Notes: generated from the letters alone by a model not told the origin. A stretch of 55,292 nt of DNA from Chloroflexota bacterium (GCA_016235425.1 JACRLC010000041.1:1-55292); one strand, 5' to 3'; positions 16,630-25,741 are shown, counted from the first letter of the stretch. Numbers and translations are program-made.

Positions 16630-17076
16630 ATGGACCTAAAAACTCAACTCAACGAATCCGTGAAAGACGCCATGAAGAGCGGGGACGAAGTCCGCAAGCG
16701 TACCGTCCGCATGGTGCTGGCCGCCATCAAGCAGGTTGAGGTGGACAAGCGAACCACGCTCGACGATATGGCTGTCATTGCGATCATTCAAAAGGAAATC
16801 AAGAACCGCCGCGAAGCTTTGGAGGAGGCCCAAAAAGCCAGCCGCGCCGACCTCATTGCAGATAACGAAGCTGAGATCAAAGTGCTCGAAGTCTTCCTTC
16901 CCAAGGCCATGCCCGCCGAAGAACTGCGCGCGCTTGTGCAATCCGCCATCGCGGAGACGGGCGCATCCTCACCCACAGATATGGGCAAAGTGATGAAAAT
17001 CGTCATGGGCAAGGTGGCAGGACGCGCTCCCGGCGACATGGTCAGCGCGGCAGTGAAAGAATTGCTTACCCGGTAA
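16630..17076 (+). CDS. yqeY: GatB/YqeY domain protein
   Basis: A 148-residue YqeY-family protein, full length. The helical N-terminal part has the family pattern RTVRMVLAAIKQVEVDKR and the C-terminal part has VMKIVMGKVAGRAPGDMVSA, similar to the tail domain of GatB, the tRNA-dependent amidotransferase subunit. The exact function is not established; a tRNA-linked role is inferred from the homology. A TATAAT at 16617-16622 lies 7 bp before the ATG and may give a leaderless transcript. It heads the yqeY-pgpH-ybeY-dgkA block. Confidence 0.88.
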   Translation: MDLKTQLNESVKDAMKSGDEVRKRTVRMVLAAIKQVEVDKRTTLDDMAVIAIIQKEIKNRREALEEAQKASRADLIADNEAEIKVLEVFLPKAMPAEELRALVQSAIAETGASSPTDMGKVMKIVMGKVAGRAPGDMVSAAVKELLTR

Positions 17077-17127
17077 GAGAAGAACGCGCAAAATAACGCG
17101 CCCCTGTTGTTTTGCGATCCATTTTAG

Positions 17128-19227
17128 ATGTCTGAACGCAGTTCGTCCCCTTCCGTCGGTATTCGCACACTCCAGATTCTTATCGTCGTTGCAGTCAGCC
17201 TGGTGACCTTTGGCGCGCTGACATTGCCAATCGGCCTGCGTCCATCCACCCCGCCGTTGGACGTGGGGCAGGTTGCGCCGTACGATCTTCAAGCCCCGTC
17301 CGAACTCGAATACGTCAGCGAAATACGGACGGAGGAGGCGCGCTCCGCCGCCGAAAGCGCGGTGCCGCCCATTTACACCTCTCCAGATCCCGCCATCGCC
17401 CGCCAGCAAATTGACCGTCTTCGCACCACTTTGCAGGTGATCACTTCGATACGGGACGATCACACAATTCCCTTTGACGACAAAAAAGCCAGCCTCGCCG
17501 CTCTCAGCGACGTTCGGTTGGACATTGAAACGATAGACTACCTGCTTGCAATCCCAACCACGCGCTGGGATTCCACGCAACAGGAAGCCTTGCGCGTGCT
17601 GGAACTGGTCAGCCGCCGCGCGATCCACGAAGACACTGTGGATGCCACAAAGAACAACCTGGCCAGCCTGGTCAGCCTCACATTAAGTGAGCAACAGGCC
17701 GCCCTCGTTTCTGAACTGGCCTCGGCCTTCATCGTCCCCAACAGTTTTTACAGCGAAGAATTGACCCAGGCCGCGAAACAATCCGCACGTGAGGCGGTAC
17801 AGCCGGTGGTGCAAACCTACAAGACAGGCGAGACCGTCGTCCCTGGGGGCGAGATCATCACGCCTGCCGATATGGAGGCCCTGCGCCTCCTGGGTTTGGT
17901 CAGCACCGGCCAGCGGCTGGAAGATATCGCCGGCGCGGCCGTGTTGACCATCGTTTGCGTGGTGTTCGTGCCGCTGTATTTTTCGCGCCGCAAACGCGCC
18001 CCGATGATCAACGACATGCGCAGCCTGCTGGTGATGGCTTTCGTTTTCATGATCTTTTTGGTCGGAGCGCGCCTCGTCACCAATCGCACGCTGGCTCCTT
18101 ACGCGTATCCGCTTCAAGCGGCGGGACTCCTGCTCGTGACCTTGTTCGGACTCGATGCAGGCGTCGTCATTTCCATTCCACTGAGCCTTTTGGCCGCCTA
18201 CGGGCTTTCCAACACGTTCGACCTCACGCCCTATTACCTGCTTTCCTCTCTCGTTGGGATTCTTGTGTTGGGAGCGGCGCGCCGCTTTTGGGGATTCCTG
18301 CGCGCGGGATTTGCCATCATGATCAGCGGCATTGCCGTTATTTTTGCCTACCGCTTCCCGGTCATTCCCACCGATTGGCTGGGCGCGGTACAACTGGCAG
18401 GCGCGATAGCCTTCAGCGGGTTGGCCTCTGCAAGCATCGCCCTGCTCTTGCAATATATTCTTGCCCAAACATTGGGATTAACCACATCACTGCAATTGCT
18501 CGACATCTCCCGCCCCGATTCGCCTCTCCTGCAATTCTTCCTTCGCAATGCGCCCGGAACCTACCAGCACAGTCTGCAGGTGGCAAACCTCGCCGAACAG
18601 GCCGCCGAAAAAATCGGCGCAGACCCGCTCCTCACGCGCGTCGGCGCGCAATTCCACGATGTGGGCAAGTCCCTCAACCCAACCTTCTTCATCGAGAACC
18701 AGCTTCCCGGCAGTGTGGATAAACATCACGATATCCCGCCCGAAGAAGCCGCGGCCACCATCATCCGCCACGTAACCGACGGGGTGAAACTCGCACGCAA
18801 GCACCGCCTGCCGCGCCGCCTCGAAGATTTCATGCTCGAACATCACGGCACGTTGATCACGCGCTATCAATACAACCAGGCGCTCGAAGCCGCAGGCGGC
18901 GACGCCGGCAAAGTGGACATCGAAAACTTCCGCTACCCCGGCCCGCGTCCGCGTTCGCGCGAGACCGCCCTGCTTATGTTGGCTGATGCTGTGGAAGCCC
19001 GCGCACGCGCCGAGCGCCCTTCCACCGACGATGATCTGCGCGCCCTCGTCCGCAGTGTGGTCGACATCGTCCAGAAAAACAACCAACTGGATGACACCCT
19101 CGTCACTCTGCGCGATCTCAATCTCATTGCTGAATCTTTTGTCACCACCTTGCGCGGCACCTATCACCCGCGCATCCAATATCCCAAACCCGCCGTCGAA
19201 GACCAAACCATTCCGGCAAAACAATGA
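17128..19227 (+). CDS. pgpH: 7TM-HD domain phosphodiesterase of the PgpH (YqfF) family
   Basis: The family hydrolyses cyclic di-AMP at the membrane. The 699-residue protein has an N-terminal helix, a large external 7TMR-HDED domain (~40-255), seven membrane helices (~270-440) and a cytoplasmic HD domain. Metal-binding residues are His481 (HSLQVA), the His510-Asp511 pair (FHDVGK) and further His residues in HHDIPPEE and EHHGT. The neighbourhood (yqeY before, ybeY after with an ATGA overlap, then dgkA) matches the conserved yqfF gene block of other bacteria. Confidence 0.92.
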   Translation: MSERSSSPSVGIRTLQILIVVAVSLVTFGALTLPIGLRPSTPPLDVGQVAPYDLQAPSELEYVSEIRTEEARSAAESAVPPIYTSPDPAIARQQIDRLRTTLQVITSIRDDHTIPFDDKKASLAALSDVRLDIETIDYLLAIPTTRWDSTQQEALRVLELVSRRAIHEDTVDATKNNLASLVSLTLSEQQAALVSELASAFIVPNSFYSEELTQAAKQSAREAVQPVVQTYKTGETVVPGGEIITPADMEALRLLGLVSTGQRLEDIAGAAVLTIVCVVFVPLYFSRRKRAPMINDMRSLLVMAFVFMIFLVGARLVTNRTLAPYAYPLQAAGLLLVTLFGLDAGVVISIPLSLLAAYGLSNTFDLTPYYLLSSLVGILVLGAARRFWGFLRAGFAIMISGIAVIFAYRFPVIPTDWLGAVQLAGAIAFSGLASASIALLLQYILAQTLGLTTSLQLLDISRPDSPLLQFFLRNAPGTYQHSLQVANLAEQAAEKIGADPLLTRVGAQFHDVGKSLNPTFFIENQLPGSVDKHHDIPPEEAAATIIRHVTDGVKLARKHRLPRRLEDFMLEHHGTLITRYQYNQALEAAGGDAGKVDIENFRYPGPRPRSRETALLMLADAVEARARAERPSTDDDLRALVRSVVDIVQKNNQLDDTLVTLRDLNLIAESFVTTLRGTYHPRIQYPKPAVEDQTIPAKQ

Positions 19228-19673
19228 TCTGCATCGAACCTCATCCCGATTTTCCCAACATCGAAATACTCGAACAAACGGCGGACGCCGCGCTTGAACA
19301 TGAATCCGTTGAAGCGGAGGTCATTCTCTCCATCATTTTGACGGACGACGGGCAGTTGCATGAACTGAACCGGGACTATCTCGGAATCGACGCGCCAACC
19401 GACGTGCTCTCCTTCCCCGCCTCTGAATCGGACCCTGAAACTGGCGCGCGTTATTTGGGAGATGTCCTCATCTCGATCCCTCGCGCCGCGGAACAAGCCC
19501 GGGCCGCCGGGCATGATCTTCAAGGTGAAGTTCAGCTTCTCGTCGTCCACGGTGTTTTGCATTTGCTTGGGCATGACCATGCCGAGGCGGAGGAAAAAGC
19601 CCGTATGTGGGCCGCGCAGGCCGAGGTCCTGGAAAGACTCGGGCTGGGTCATATCAAAGTTCGCGAAGAATAA
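19224..19673 (+). CDS. ybeY: Endoribonuclease YbeY
   Basis: Zinc-dependent RNase involved in 16S rRNA 3'-end maturation and ribosome quality control. The protein is 149 residues, typical length. The signature HGVLHLLGHDH (109-119) supplies the three zinc-binding His residues. NRDYLGIDAPTDVLSFP is the other conserved segment. The ATG overlaps the pgpH stop by 4 bp. Confidence 0.95.
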   Translation: MICIEPHPDFPNIEILEQTADAALEHESVEAEVILSIILTDDGQLHELNRDYLGIDAPTDVLSFPASESDPETGARYLGDVLISIPRAAEQARAAGHDLQGEVQLLVVHGVLHLLGHDHAEAEEKARMWAAQAEVLERLGLGHIKVREE

Positions 19674-19676
19674 TTC

Positions 19677-20069
19677 ATGTCACTAAAGTCATTCATCGCA
19701 TCGCGCATCAAATCCTTCGGCCACGCGTTTCACGGCTGGTTCTACGTGTTGCGCACACAACAAAACGCGTGGATCCACGGCACAATTGCCACGATTGTCT
19801 TCATCCTTGGTTTTTGGGTTGGGCTTCCGCCGCGCGACTGGGCGGTTATCATCCTGACGACCGCCATGGTCTTCGCGGCTGAATTCATGAACACCGCCAT
19901 CGAAGCGGTTGTGGATTTGGCCAGCCCCGTGCATCATCCGCTCGCCAAAGTGGGCAAGGACGTGGGCGCGGCCGCGGTGCTTGTTGCCGCGCTTGCCGCG
20001 ATATTGATCGGCCTGCTGCTTCTTGGCCCGCCGTTGTGGGCAAAGGTAACAACCTTGTTCAACTGGTGA
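19677..20069 (+). CDS. dgkA: Diacylglycerol / undecaprenol kinase family protein (DgkA)
   Basis: Small integral membrane lipid kinase of 130 residues with three to four helices. The family signature is seen as FAAEFMNTAIEAVVDLASP with the catalytic Glu. In Gram-positive-type bacteria the enzyme phosphorylates undecaprenol for cell-wall lipid-carrier recycling; that substrate is inferred here. It lies 3 bp after ybeY and ends the block. Confidence 0.9.
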   Translation: MSLKSFIASRIKSFGHAFHGWFYVLRTQQNAWIHGTIATIVFILGFWVGLPPRDWAVIILTTAMVFAAEFMNTAIEAVVDLASPVHHPLAKVGKDVGAAAVLVAALAAILIGLLLLGPPLWAKVTTLFNW

Positions 20070-20097
20070 AACTCTCGAAGTTGGGGAGTGGCTGGAA

Positions 20098-20316
20098 ATG
20101 AGCTTTTTCAACACGAAGCCACAAAGATCAACTCGAAGGCTTTTAGTGACTCTGAGACTTGGTGGTTGGTCTTTGATTTTGGACACTTCTAATTTCAGTA
20201 AATCACAGATTGCACGGAATGCAGACTTCAGTCTGCGATTTTCCGAGGCCAAAGCGGACTACACCTGCCCTGGCGGGCGGTGCCAGGGAAGTCCGCGCTC
20301 CGAAACAAATTCGTGA
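20098..20316. repeat. Repeat-filled spacer downstream of dgkA
   Basis: This stretch contains several hairpins and no convincing gene. CACGAAGCCACAAAG near the left is mirrored imperfectly by TTGGTGGTTGGTCTTTG. GCAGAC-TTCA-GTCTGC is a perfect small hairpin. CCCTGGC and GCCAGGG around 20268-20288 form a 7-bp stem nested within GCGGACT and AGTCCGC. A 72-codon open frame crosses it, but its codons follow the repeats and it has no recognisable protein. Confidence 0.6.
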
Positions 20317-20343
20317 TTTGCTGAATTTATAAAAGGAGACAAA

Positions 20344-21198
20344 ATGACTTTATCGTTTAAATTCGGCACGGTCGGTTCGCCCACAGGCACGCCAAAGAAA
20401 CCCGGCGGCTCGGTGGGCGCGGTTGAGTTCAGCAAATCAATCGGGCTTGACGCGCTCGAGCTTGGCTGGGTGCAATCGGTGCGCGTGACCGAGGCCACCT
20501 GCGCGGCGATCAAATCCGCGGGCGAGGCTCAGGGTGTCTCGTTGAGCGTCCATGCGCCGTACTTTATTAACTTGAACGCGACCGATGATGAGTGGCCCAA
20601 ATCACGCAAGCGTTTGATGGACGCCGCGCATTATGGATACCTCGCGGGCGCAACGGATATCATTTTTCATCCCGGCTCGTATTTTCAAAATGATCCCATT
20701 GAAGTTTTGAAAGTGGCGATCCCGCGCTTGAAGGGCTGTGTGGATGAGTTGAAGAAGAACGGCGACAACGTGACCCTGCGCCCGGAGACGATGGGGAAAT
20801 CCGCGATGCTTGGCTCGTTTGAAGATGCGCTTGCGATGAGCAAAGCCATGGACATGGTGCAGCCCTGCATTGACTTTGCCCACCTGCACGCGCGTCCCGG
20901 CGATGGCACGATGAATACTTATGACGAATGGTCGCGCCTGCTGGAAACCTGCGCAAATGAACTCGGCGCGGATTCGCTCAAGCGTTTGCACATCCATCTT
21001 TCCGGCATCGAATACGGCCCGAAAGGTGAAAAGAATCACCTGCCCCTCGCCGAAGCCGACCTGGACTTGAAGGCATTATTCCGCGCGCTGAAAGAGTTCA
21101 AATGTGCCGGCCGCATCCTGTGCGAAAGCCCTGTCATGGAAGAGGACGCGTTGAAGATGAAAAAAGTATGGATGAAAGTGAGCGGGGAGAAGAAATAA
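20344..21198 (+). CDS. Endonuclease IV-like (Nfo family) TIM-barrel AP endonuclease
   Basis: Predicted to cut DNA at abasic sites in base excision repair. The 284-residue protein follows the endonuclease IV motif order with variations: SVHAPYFINL (zinc His), FHPGS, RPETMGK in place of the usual LENT segment, CIDFAHLHARPG, HIHLSGIEYGPKGEKNHLPL and a final Glu in CESPVMEEDA. The substitutions make another sugar-phosphate TIM-barrel activity possible. A strong AAAGGAG precedes the ATG. It stands alone between the dgkA spacer repeats and a convergent protease operon. Confidence 0.8.
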   Translation: MTLSFKFGTVGSPTGTPKKPGGSVGAVEFSKSIGLDALELGWVQSVRVTEATCAAIKSAGEAQGVSLSVHAPYFINLNATDDEWPKSRKRLMDAAHYGYLAGATDIIFHPGSYFQNDPIEVLKVAIPRLKGCVDELKKNGDNVTLRPETMGKSAMLGSFEDALAMSKAMDMVQPCIDFAHLHARPGDGTMNTYDEWSRLLETCANELGADSLKRLHIHLSGIEYGPKGEKNHLPLAEADLDLKALFRALKEFKCAGRILCESPVMEEDALKMKKVWMKVSGEKK

Positions 21199-21203
21199 CT
21201 TTC

Positions 21204-21252
21204 CTCACCGACTCCCTTCCCCTTTTGGGGGAAGGGTTGGGGATGAGGGTGA
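21204..21252. repeat. Palindromic intergenic repeat (CTCACC...GGGGGAAGGG type)
   Basis: CTTCCCCTTTTGGGGGAAG forms a hairpin flanked by CCTCACC on the left and GATGAGGGTGA on the right. A related copy with CTCTCCCTTTGGGAGGGG is at 25110-25146. It separates two convergent genes and could also act as a transcriptional roadblock. Confidence 0.6.
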
Positions 21253-21256
21253 ATGC

Positions 21257-22900
21257 CTACTTGGTCATTTGAATATCAAGCTGGTAGCGATCGGGGTCTT
21301 CATCGGTCCATACCAGCAGGTCGCCATAGCGGTCGTAATATCCCTGCGCGCTGGCAACGATCGTATATTCTTCGTTGCGGGCAATTGAGAGGGGAATTTC
21401 GTAGCCGCCATTCGCATCTGTTAACGCATAGGCATATACATTTGATTCGGGATAATTCGCCGAAGACCACTGATCGTATGTGATCCCCGGTTGCAATATG
21501 AATACCTGCGCGTCAGAAATCGTCCTGCCAGTATCCGCATCCGTGACTGTGCCGTAGATGGCCACACCATTGCTCGCGGGCGGCGGGTTTGTCCCGCTTG
21601 AGCCGCCGCCAACCACCACACTGCTTTCGGCCAGTTGCGGGAGGTCCGCACCGGCGTAGAGTTGAAGGCGGTAATTGCCGTCAGCCAGGGACCCGTCTGT
21701 GGCGTAGATGCAGGTATAAGACTGGCCGGATTCGCCTTCGGTCCAGGCATAACTGCCGGAGTAGACTTCCTGTCCGTCCGCGGTCCACAGTTCGGCCCAC
21801 TCCTGCCCGTCGGTCATGCCGGAGAAATCGAATGTTGCCGCCATGGCCGCTGTGTTCGATGGATAGGAACTGACCGGCTCGCCCAGCTTGCATTCGGAAC
21901 CGCCGCTGACCGAATACCAGGTCATGTTGCTGAAACTTTCACTGCCGCTTCCCGATGTTGAGATTACGTTTGAGCCGAACGGACTGGAATATTGCTGGCC
22001 GGATTGTGCGGCTTTGATGAGCGGCAGGGCGAGGTTGACAGGCCGTAATGCATTGATGAACCCGCCGATCGGGATGCAGCTGTCGTTTTCGTTGATAATG
22101 CCATCTTTATTTGTATCCTGAATTTGGCGGCAGTCCGTCACTTCGCCTGAGCCGCCGGAGGAAGCCTGGGTGGGCACACCGATGATTCTGCCGCTGTCAT
22201 CCGCGGCGAGGCCGCCGGAGTTTCCGCCCGCGATGGTGGCGTCGGTCTTGACCCACGCCCGGTCACCGATCTGCTCTTCGGAAGTAAAGCCTGAGACGTT
22301 GCCATCGGTGTAAGTGATCGTGTCGCCGCCAATGCCGGGGAAGCCGAAGATGTTGACGTGGTCGCCGACATGGATTTGGTCCGAATCGCCGAGGGACACG
22401 TATGGCAGGTTCAGGCTGGAGGTATCGATGTTGGCTCCATCCACCGTTGACGTGATCTGGATCACGGCCAGGTCGAGATAGCCATCCACTGCCAGCACTT
22501 GCGCGAAATACGAAGGTGTGGGAGGGCGGTCTTCGGATTCAACGAGTGCGATGCCCAGGGATTTTGGCTCGTTTTCCACGTCGCCCTGTGAGGCCGGGCT
22601 TGCGACGTGGGCGTTGGTCAGGATCATGCCGGTTGAACTGATGATCGTTCCAGAGCCGGTATATCCCGGCACGAGTTCGCCGTTGTTATCGAAAAGTCCG
22701 AAGATTTGAACGGTGGCCGAGATAAGCTGAAGCCGTTCCGATTGGGAAAGCCCGTCGTTTGAATCACCTATGTTCTGTGGATTGACGGGCGGGTTGGGCG
22801 TTGTGGGCTGCACTGGAGGGTTGTTGCCATAGCAAGCCAGCGCCGCAATGGCCAGAACCGTCAGCATGAACCAGAAACGGTTAAATTTTGTTGATCTCAT
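21257..22900 (-). CDS. Lipoprotein-anchored S1C (DegP-like) serine protease with C-terminal beta domains
   Basis: A 547-residue exported trypsin-fold protease. The N-terminus has a hydrophobic signal and a lipobox-like AALAC (Cys23), then a Pro/Asn/Thr-rich linker. The catalytic triad is His98 (TNAHV), Asp143 (YLDLAVIQI) and Ser228 (GGNSGG). No PDZ domain follows. Instead there is a beta-sandwich region and a C-terminal carboxypeptidase-regulatory-like domain (GTVTDADTG...). I chose the ATG at 22900 because GGAGG lies upstream on the minus strand and the signal peptide starts there. It is the last gene of an operon with an anchored protein and a PrsW-like protein. Confidence 0.88.
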   Translation of the reverse strand: MRSTKFNRFWFMLTVLAIAALACYGNNPPVQPTTPNPPVNPQNIGDSNDGLSQSERLQLISATVQIFGLFDNNGELVPGYTGSGTIISSTGMILTNAHVASPASQGDVENEPKSLGIALVESEDRPPTPSYFAQVLAVDGYLDLAVIQITSTVDGANIDTSSLNLPYVSLGDSDQIHVGDHVNIFGFPGIGGDTITYTDGNVSGFTSEEQIGDRAWVKTDATIAGGNSGGLAADDSGRIIGVPTQASSGGSGEVTDCRQIQDTNKDGIINENDSCIPIGGFINALRPVNLALPLIKAAQSGQQYSSPFGSNVISTSGSGSESFSNMTWYSVSGGSECKLGEPVSSYPSNTAAMAATFDFSGMTDGQEWAELWTADGQEVYSGSYAWTEGESGQSYTCIYATDGSLADGNYRLQLYAGADLPQLAESSVVVGGGSSGTNPPPASNGVAIYGTVTDADTGRTISDAQVFILQPGITYDQWSSANYPESNVYAYALTDANGGYEIPLSIARNEEYTIVASAQGYYDRYGDLLVWTDEDPDRYQLDIQMTK

Positions 22901-22913
22901 GCCTGCCTCCGTT

Positions 22914-23486
22914 TTAGAAAGTGAGCGATTCCAGGAAAAGATGGAATCGTCCAAGCCCCATTTCAAAGTCGTTTTCTTCCGCCCAATAGGTTGCAGCCAA
23001 CGCGTGATCGCCGTTGATGAAAATGTAGTCAACGCCGCGCACCACACTTGGGATGTCCGCATGTGTGAGGTCCGGGTTGGATTCGACGAAGACGTAGGTC
23101 ACCTCGTAGGCGGTACGCCCATACACGGTCACTTCACGCTGTTCCAGAACGCGGAAGGCCGTCAGATTTTGGGCGCGTTCCAGCGTGAGCAGGCTCGCAA
23201 TTTGCGCGGCTGTGGTTCCTTCTGCGAGCGGCATCTTTCGCAGAATATACGTGGTTCCAAACCCGGCATTTGAAAAATCGTTGGTGTGCAGGATTTCATC
23301 GCCTGCGGGCTCAGCCTGTAACCATCCGGCGGGAGTTTGAGCAGTGATGCCATCCGCTTCAAAAGCGATACTGCGCGTTTCCACGGATGTTTTGCAGGCC
23401 CAGCCTGCGAGAAGGGCAACGACCGTTACCGCGATCACCGTGATTTCAGCGAAGCGGTCGCCGAGGGAAGAATTCCTGGTTGACAT
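22914..23486 (-). CDS. Membrane-anchored extracellular protein of unknown function
   Basis: 190 residues. A single N-terminal hydrophobic helix (ITVIAVTVVALLAGWACK) is followed by a mixed alpha/beta extracellular domain. The Cys after the helix could be a lipid attachment site. I recognise no family. It lies 13 bp upstream of the S1C protease and 9 bp downstream of the PrsW-like gene, so it may be a substrate or partner of either; this is inference. Confidence 0.65.
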   Translation of the reverse strand: MSTRNSSLGDRFAEITVIAVTVVALLAGWACKTSVETRSIAFEADGITAQTPAGWLQAEPAGDEILHTNDFSNAGFGTTYILRKMPLAEGTTAAQIASLLTLERAQNLTAFRVLEQREVTVYGRTAYEVTYVFVESNPDLTHADIPSVVRGVDYIFINGDHALAATYWAEENDFEMGLGRFHLFLESLTF

Positions 23487-23495
23487 GTCTTCCTC

Positions 23496-24356
23496 CTATT
23501 TCGCCGCTTGAGCGGACCTGATGCTGCGGCGGACGAGTCCGAGGATAATTCCCGTGATCGCCAATGCCATCACGGCCGCCAAAGCCAGTCCCAGCCACGA
23601 GTTGACCGAGCCGCCGCTGAGGCTTACACCGGTTTGCACAACACGTCCGCGCAGCCAATTGAACAGGCCGTTTGCCACAGCCGCCAGTGTAATGCCCAGA
23701 GGCATCCACCAGATTTTCTCAGACTCGAACTTGGCGCGCCCGAGGAAATAGCCGGTGATACCGGAGAACGAAGCCTGCGCCAGCGCCACAACCGCCATGC
23801 GGATCACGCCTGCGCCCAGGTCCACGCCGCCGTTCGAGACCACGAACTGGATATTCAACACGGCGGCGTATCCCAATCCTGCGGCGGTGGCATAGATCAC
23901 GCCGTCGGTAGGCTCGTCAAATTCCTCTGAGTGATAAATGCTGTAGCGGACCGCGGCGTATTTCAGGAACTCCTGTACGAAGCCGACCACAAGGATGCCG
24001 CCAAGGATGGTCGTGACCGTGTCTGCATACAGCCAGTGAGATACGCGGTAGACGTTCTCAACCAGCGGCATACCGATGGCCGCGGCCAGCAAAGCGCCGA
24101 TGGCAAAGACCCCCAGCACAAAGTGCTTCGGCTCCGGTTCAAGCCTGTCCTGCACATAGAAAAACATGAGCCAGATCACGGATGGGACAAGCGCCAGAAA
24201 AACGCCGGTCAATAATAAAGTTGAGGGTGTGAAGGCCGGCTGGAGTGCATTATCGAGCGCATAGACGATACCTACGAACACGATCAGACTCGCAATAAGC
24301 AGGAACTCATCGCGCCAAATGTGAGCTCGTTCGCGCAGTGGTTTTGATTCGGGCAT
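23496..24356 (-). CDS. PrsW-like intramembrane protease family protein with altered catalytic residues
   Basis: A 286-residue protein with about eight membrane helices. It has the PrsW-family landmarks FVQEFLKYAA (usual EExxK) and EPTDGVIYATAAGLGYA. However, the first Glu of the EE pair is Gln128, and the usual NHALFTG-type His is replaced in LAQASFSGITG. The protein may therefore be inactive or use other residues. In B. subtilis PrsW cleaves an anti-sigma factor; here no sigma or anti-sigma gene is adjacent. It heads a three-gene minus-strand operon with an anchored protein and an S1C protease, preceded by AAGGAGGATG. Confidence 0.78.
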   Translation of the reverse strand: MPESKPLRERAHIWRDEFLLIASLIVFVGIVYALDNALQPAFTPSTLLLTGVFLALVPSVIWLMFFYVQDRLEPEPKHFVLGVFAIGALLAAAIGMPLVENVYRVSHWLYADTVTTILGGILVVGFVQEFLKYAAVRYSIYHSEEFDEPTDGVIYATAAGLGYAAVLNIQFVVSNGGVDLGAGVIRMAVVALAQASFSGITGYFLGRAKFESEKIWWMPLGITLAAVANGLFNWLRGRVVQTGVSLSGGSVNSWLGLALAAVMALAITGIILGLVRRSIRSAQAAK

Positions 24357-24419
24357 GGGGCATCCTCCTTCGTAATGAATAAATGTGAAAATTACAAACC
24401 CTGCAAAATCCTACCGGCC

Positions 24420-24425
24420 ATTATA
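24420..24425 (-). promoter_or_regulatory. Minus-strand TATAAT 64 bp upstream of the PrsW-like gene
   Basis: On the minus strand TATAAT is followed by a ~60-bp leader and a strong GGAGGATG before the PrsW-like ATG. The -35 box is weak. Confidence 0.4.
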
Positions 24426-24429
24426 GCCG

Positions 24430-25101
24430 CTATTCTTCCGGCTTATATTCAAACCGGAATCCCTTCAATTCGATGTACGGCTGCCACGTCTTATAACTGA
24501 CCGCACGCACGCGCCGCGCAATTTCATCCGCGCTCATATCCGGCGTGACCTTGAATAGCTCGTTGAATTGAACACGCGTGAACGGCGGCCTCGTCCATTT
24601 TTCTGTTGAGACGGGCAGTTCTTTCCCCTCCGCCATGAGCCCCGTGATTTCAAAAAATAATTCCATCTGGTTTTCGTAGGTGCGTTTGAGGAGCGTATCC
24701 ACATTATCTTCGGGATAAACAGGGAATCGCTTCACTGCAATGATCGTGCCGGTGTCCACTTTGGACGCCATGTGATGACAGGTCGCACCGTATTCTTTTG
24801 CATCCTCATACAACGCAAAGTTGTTACAGCCAATTCCGGGATAATCAGGCGACGCCGGATGGAAATTGATTGCGGCCCTGCGGGCGCGCTTCAATAAACT
24901 TTCAGGAACCACCCAGCGTGAAAGATAGGAGATGACGTAATCGCCTTCCCAGTCACGCGCCTCGGGCGGTAATGCCTCTCCCCAGCGGCCCAGGCAAAAG
25001 GTCACGCGCGCGAAGCGTTGCCGGCAAAATTCCAAAGCGCGGGCGCAGTCGGCGTCGTCCGCTTTTCCGAGAAAGAGAATTGAAATATCGCTATTGTTCA
25101 T
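24430..25101 (-). CDS. Formyltransferase-family protein
   Basis: A 223-residue protein of the formyltransferase fold (methionyl-tRNA, GAR and sugar-amine formyltransferases use N10-formyltetrahydrofolate). Motif NFHPASPDYPGIGCNNFALY holds the catalytic Asn and His, and KVDTGTIIA holds the catalytic Asp. It lacks the C-terminal domain of tRNA formyltransferases, so a small-molecule or sugar acceptor is more likely. It is a separate minus-strand gene with a TATAAT about 50 bp upstream in the spacer after the GNAT gene. Confidence 0.75.
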   Translation of the reverse strand: MNNSDISILFLGKADDADCARALEFCRQRFARVTFCLGRWGEALPPEARDWEGDYVISYLSRWVVPESLLKRARRAAINFHPASPDYPGIGCNNFALYEDAKEYGATCHHMASKVDTGTIIAVKRFPVYPEDNVDTLLKRTYENQMELFFEITGLMAEGKELPVSTEKWTRPPFTRVQFNELFKVTPDMSADEIARRVRAVSYKTWQPYIELKGFRFEYKPEE

Positions 25102-25109
25102 AACAACTT

Positions 25110-25146
25110 ATTTTTCCTCTCCCTTTGGGAGGGGCCGGGTGAGGGA
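25110..25146. repeat. Second copy of the CTCACC-type palindromic repeat
   Basis: CCTCTCCCTTTGGGAGGGG followed by GGGTGAGGG. It resembles the element at 21204-21252 in reverse style. It lies in the untranslated leader of the formyltransferase gene. Confidence 0.55.
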
Positions 25147-25158
25147 ATTGTGTCCCCA

Positions 25159-25725
25159 TTATAGTCTGGCCTGCAAGCCGAAATCCTGCGGGATGAACGA
25201 GAACATCACCGCGTCGTGCGCTTCTTTTCCGACCAGGATGCGGTTGCGAAGAATGCCCTCACGATGCGCTCCGATCTTTTCTGCGACCTTCAAACTGGCC
25301 TCGTTACCCACGGCCACCACCACCTCCACGCGGACCAGCCTGAGCTTTTCGAATGCAAAATGCGCCGCCATCCGCGCGGCCTGTCCTGCCGCACCGCGTC
25401 CGCGTTGGGATGTGCGTATCCAATATCCAAGATTGCAATGGAAATAAACGGGATGGATGTGACTCAGACTGCACGCGCCGATGAACGCGCCGCTCCTTGC
25501 ATCGGTGATCGCAAAACTGTACATTACATTCTCGCCCCAGCGCGCCCGCACAACCGCAATGTAATCGCGCGCCTCAGATTGGGCATAATCGTTGTGCGCC
25601 CACGACATCCATGGCTTGAGGTCCGCCATCGATTCCCGTACGGCCATATATAAATCACCTGCGTCGTTGAACTGGAACGGACGCAGGGTGATATGGCTGT
25701 CGCTTATCGTGGTGTAGGGGATCAT
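25159..25725 (-). CDS. GNAT acetyltransferase, RimJ/RimL type
   Basis: A 188-residue N-acetyltransferase of the Acetyltransf_3 type. The acetyl-CoA binding motif is IRTSQRGRGAAGQAARM and the fold ends with the usual SLKVAEKIGAHREGILR segment. RimJ/RimL members acetylate ribosomal protein N-termini, but many relatives act on other amines. An in-frame TTG at 25740 would add five residues; ATG 25725 is preferred. It is located just downstream of the regulator's terminator. Confidence 0.82.
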   Translation of the reverse strand: MIPYTTISDSHITLRPFQFNDAGDLYMAVRESMADLKPWMSWAHNDYAQSEARDYIAVVRARWGENVMYSFAITDARSGAFIGACSLSHIHPVYFHCNLGYWIRTSQRGRGAAGQAARMAAHFAFEKLRLVRVEVVVAVGNEASLKVAEKIGAHREGILRNRILVGKEAHDAVMFSFIPQDFGLQARL

Positions 25726-25741
25726 GCGAATCCCGCCCAAA

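Noticed and set aside
20098-20316. A 72-codon gene after dgkA
   Set aside because: Its codons run through hairpin repeats and it has no ribosome-binding site or similarity.
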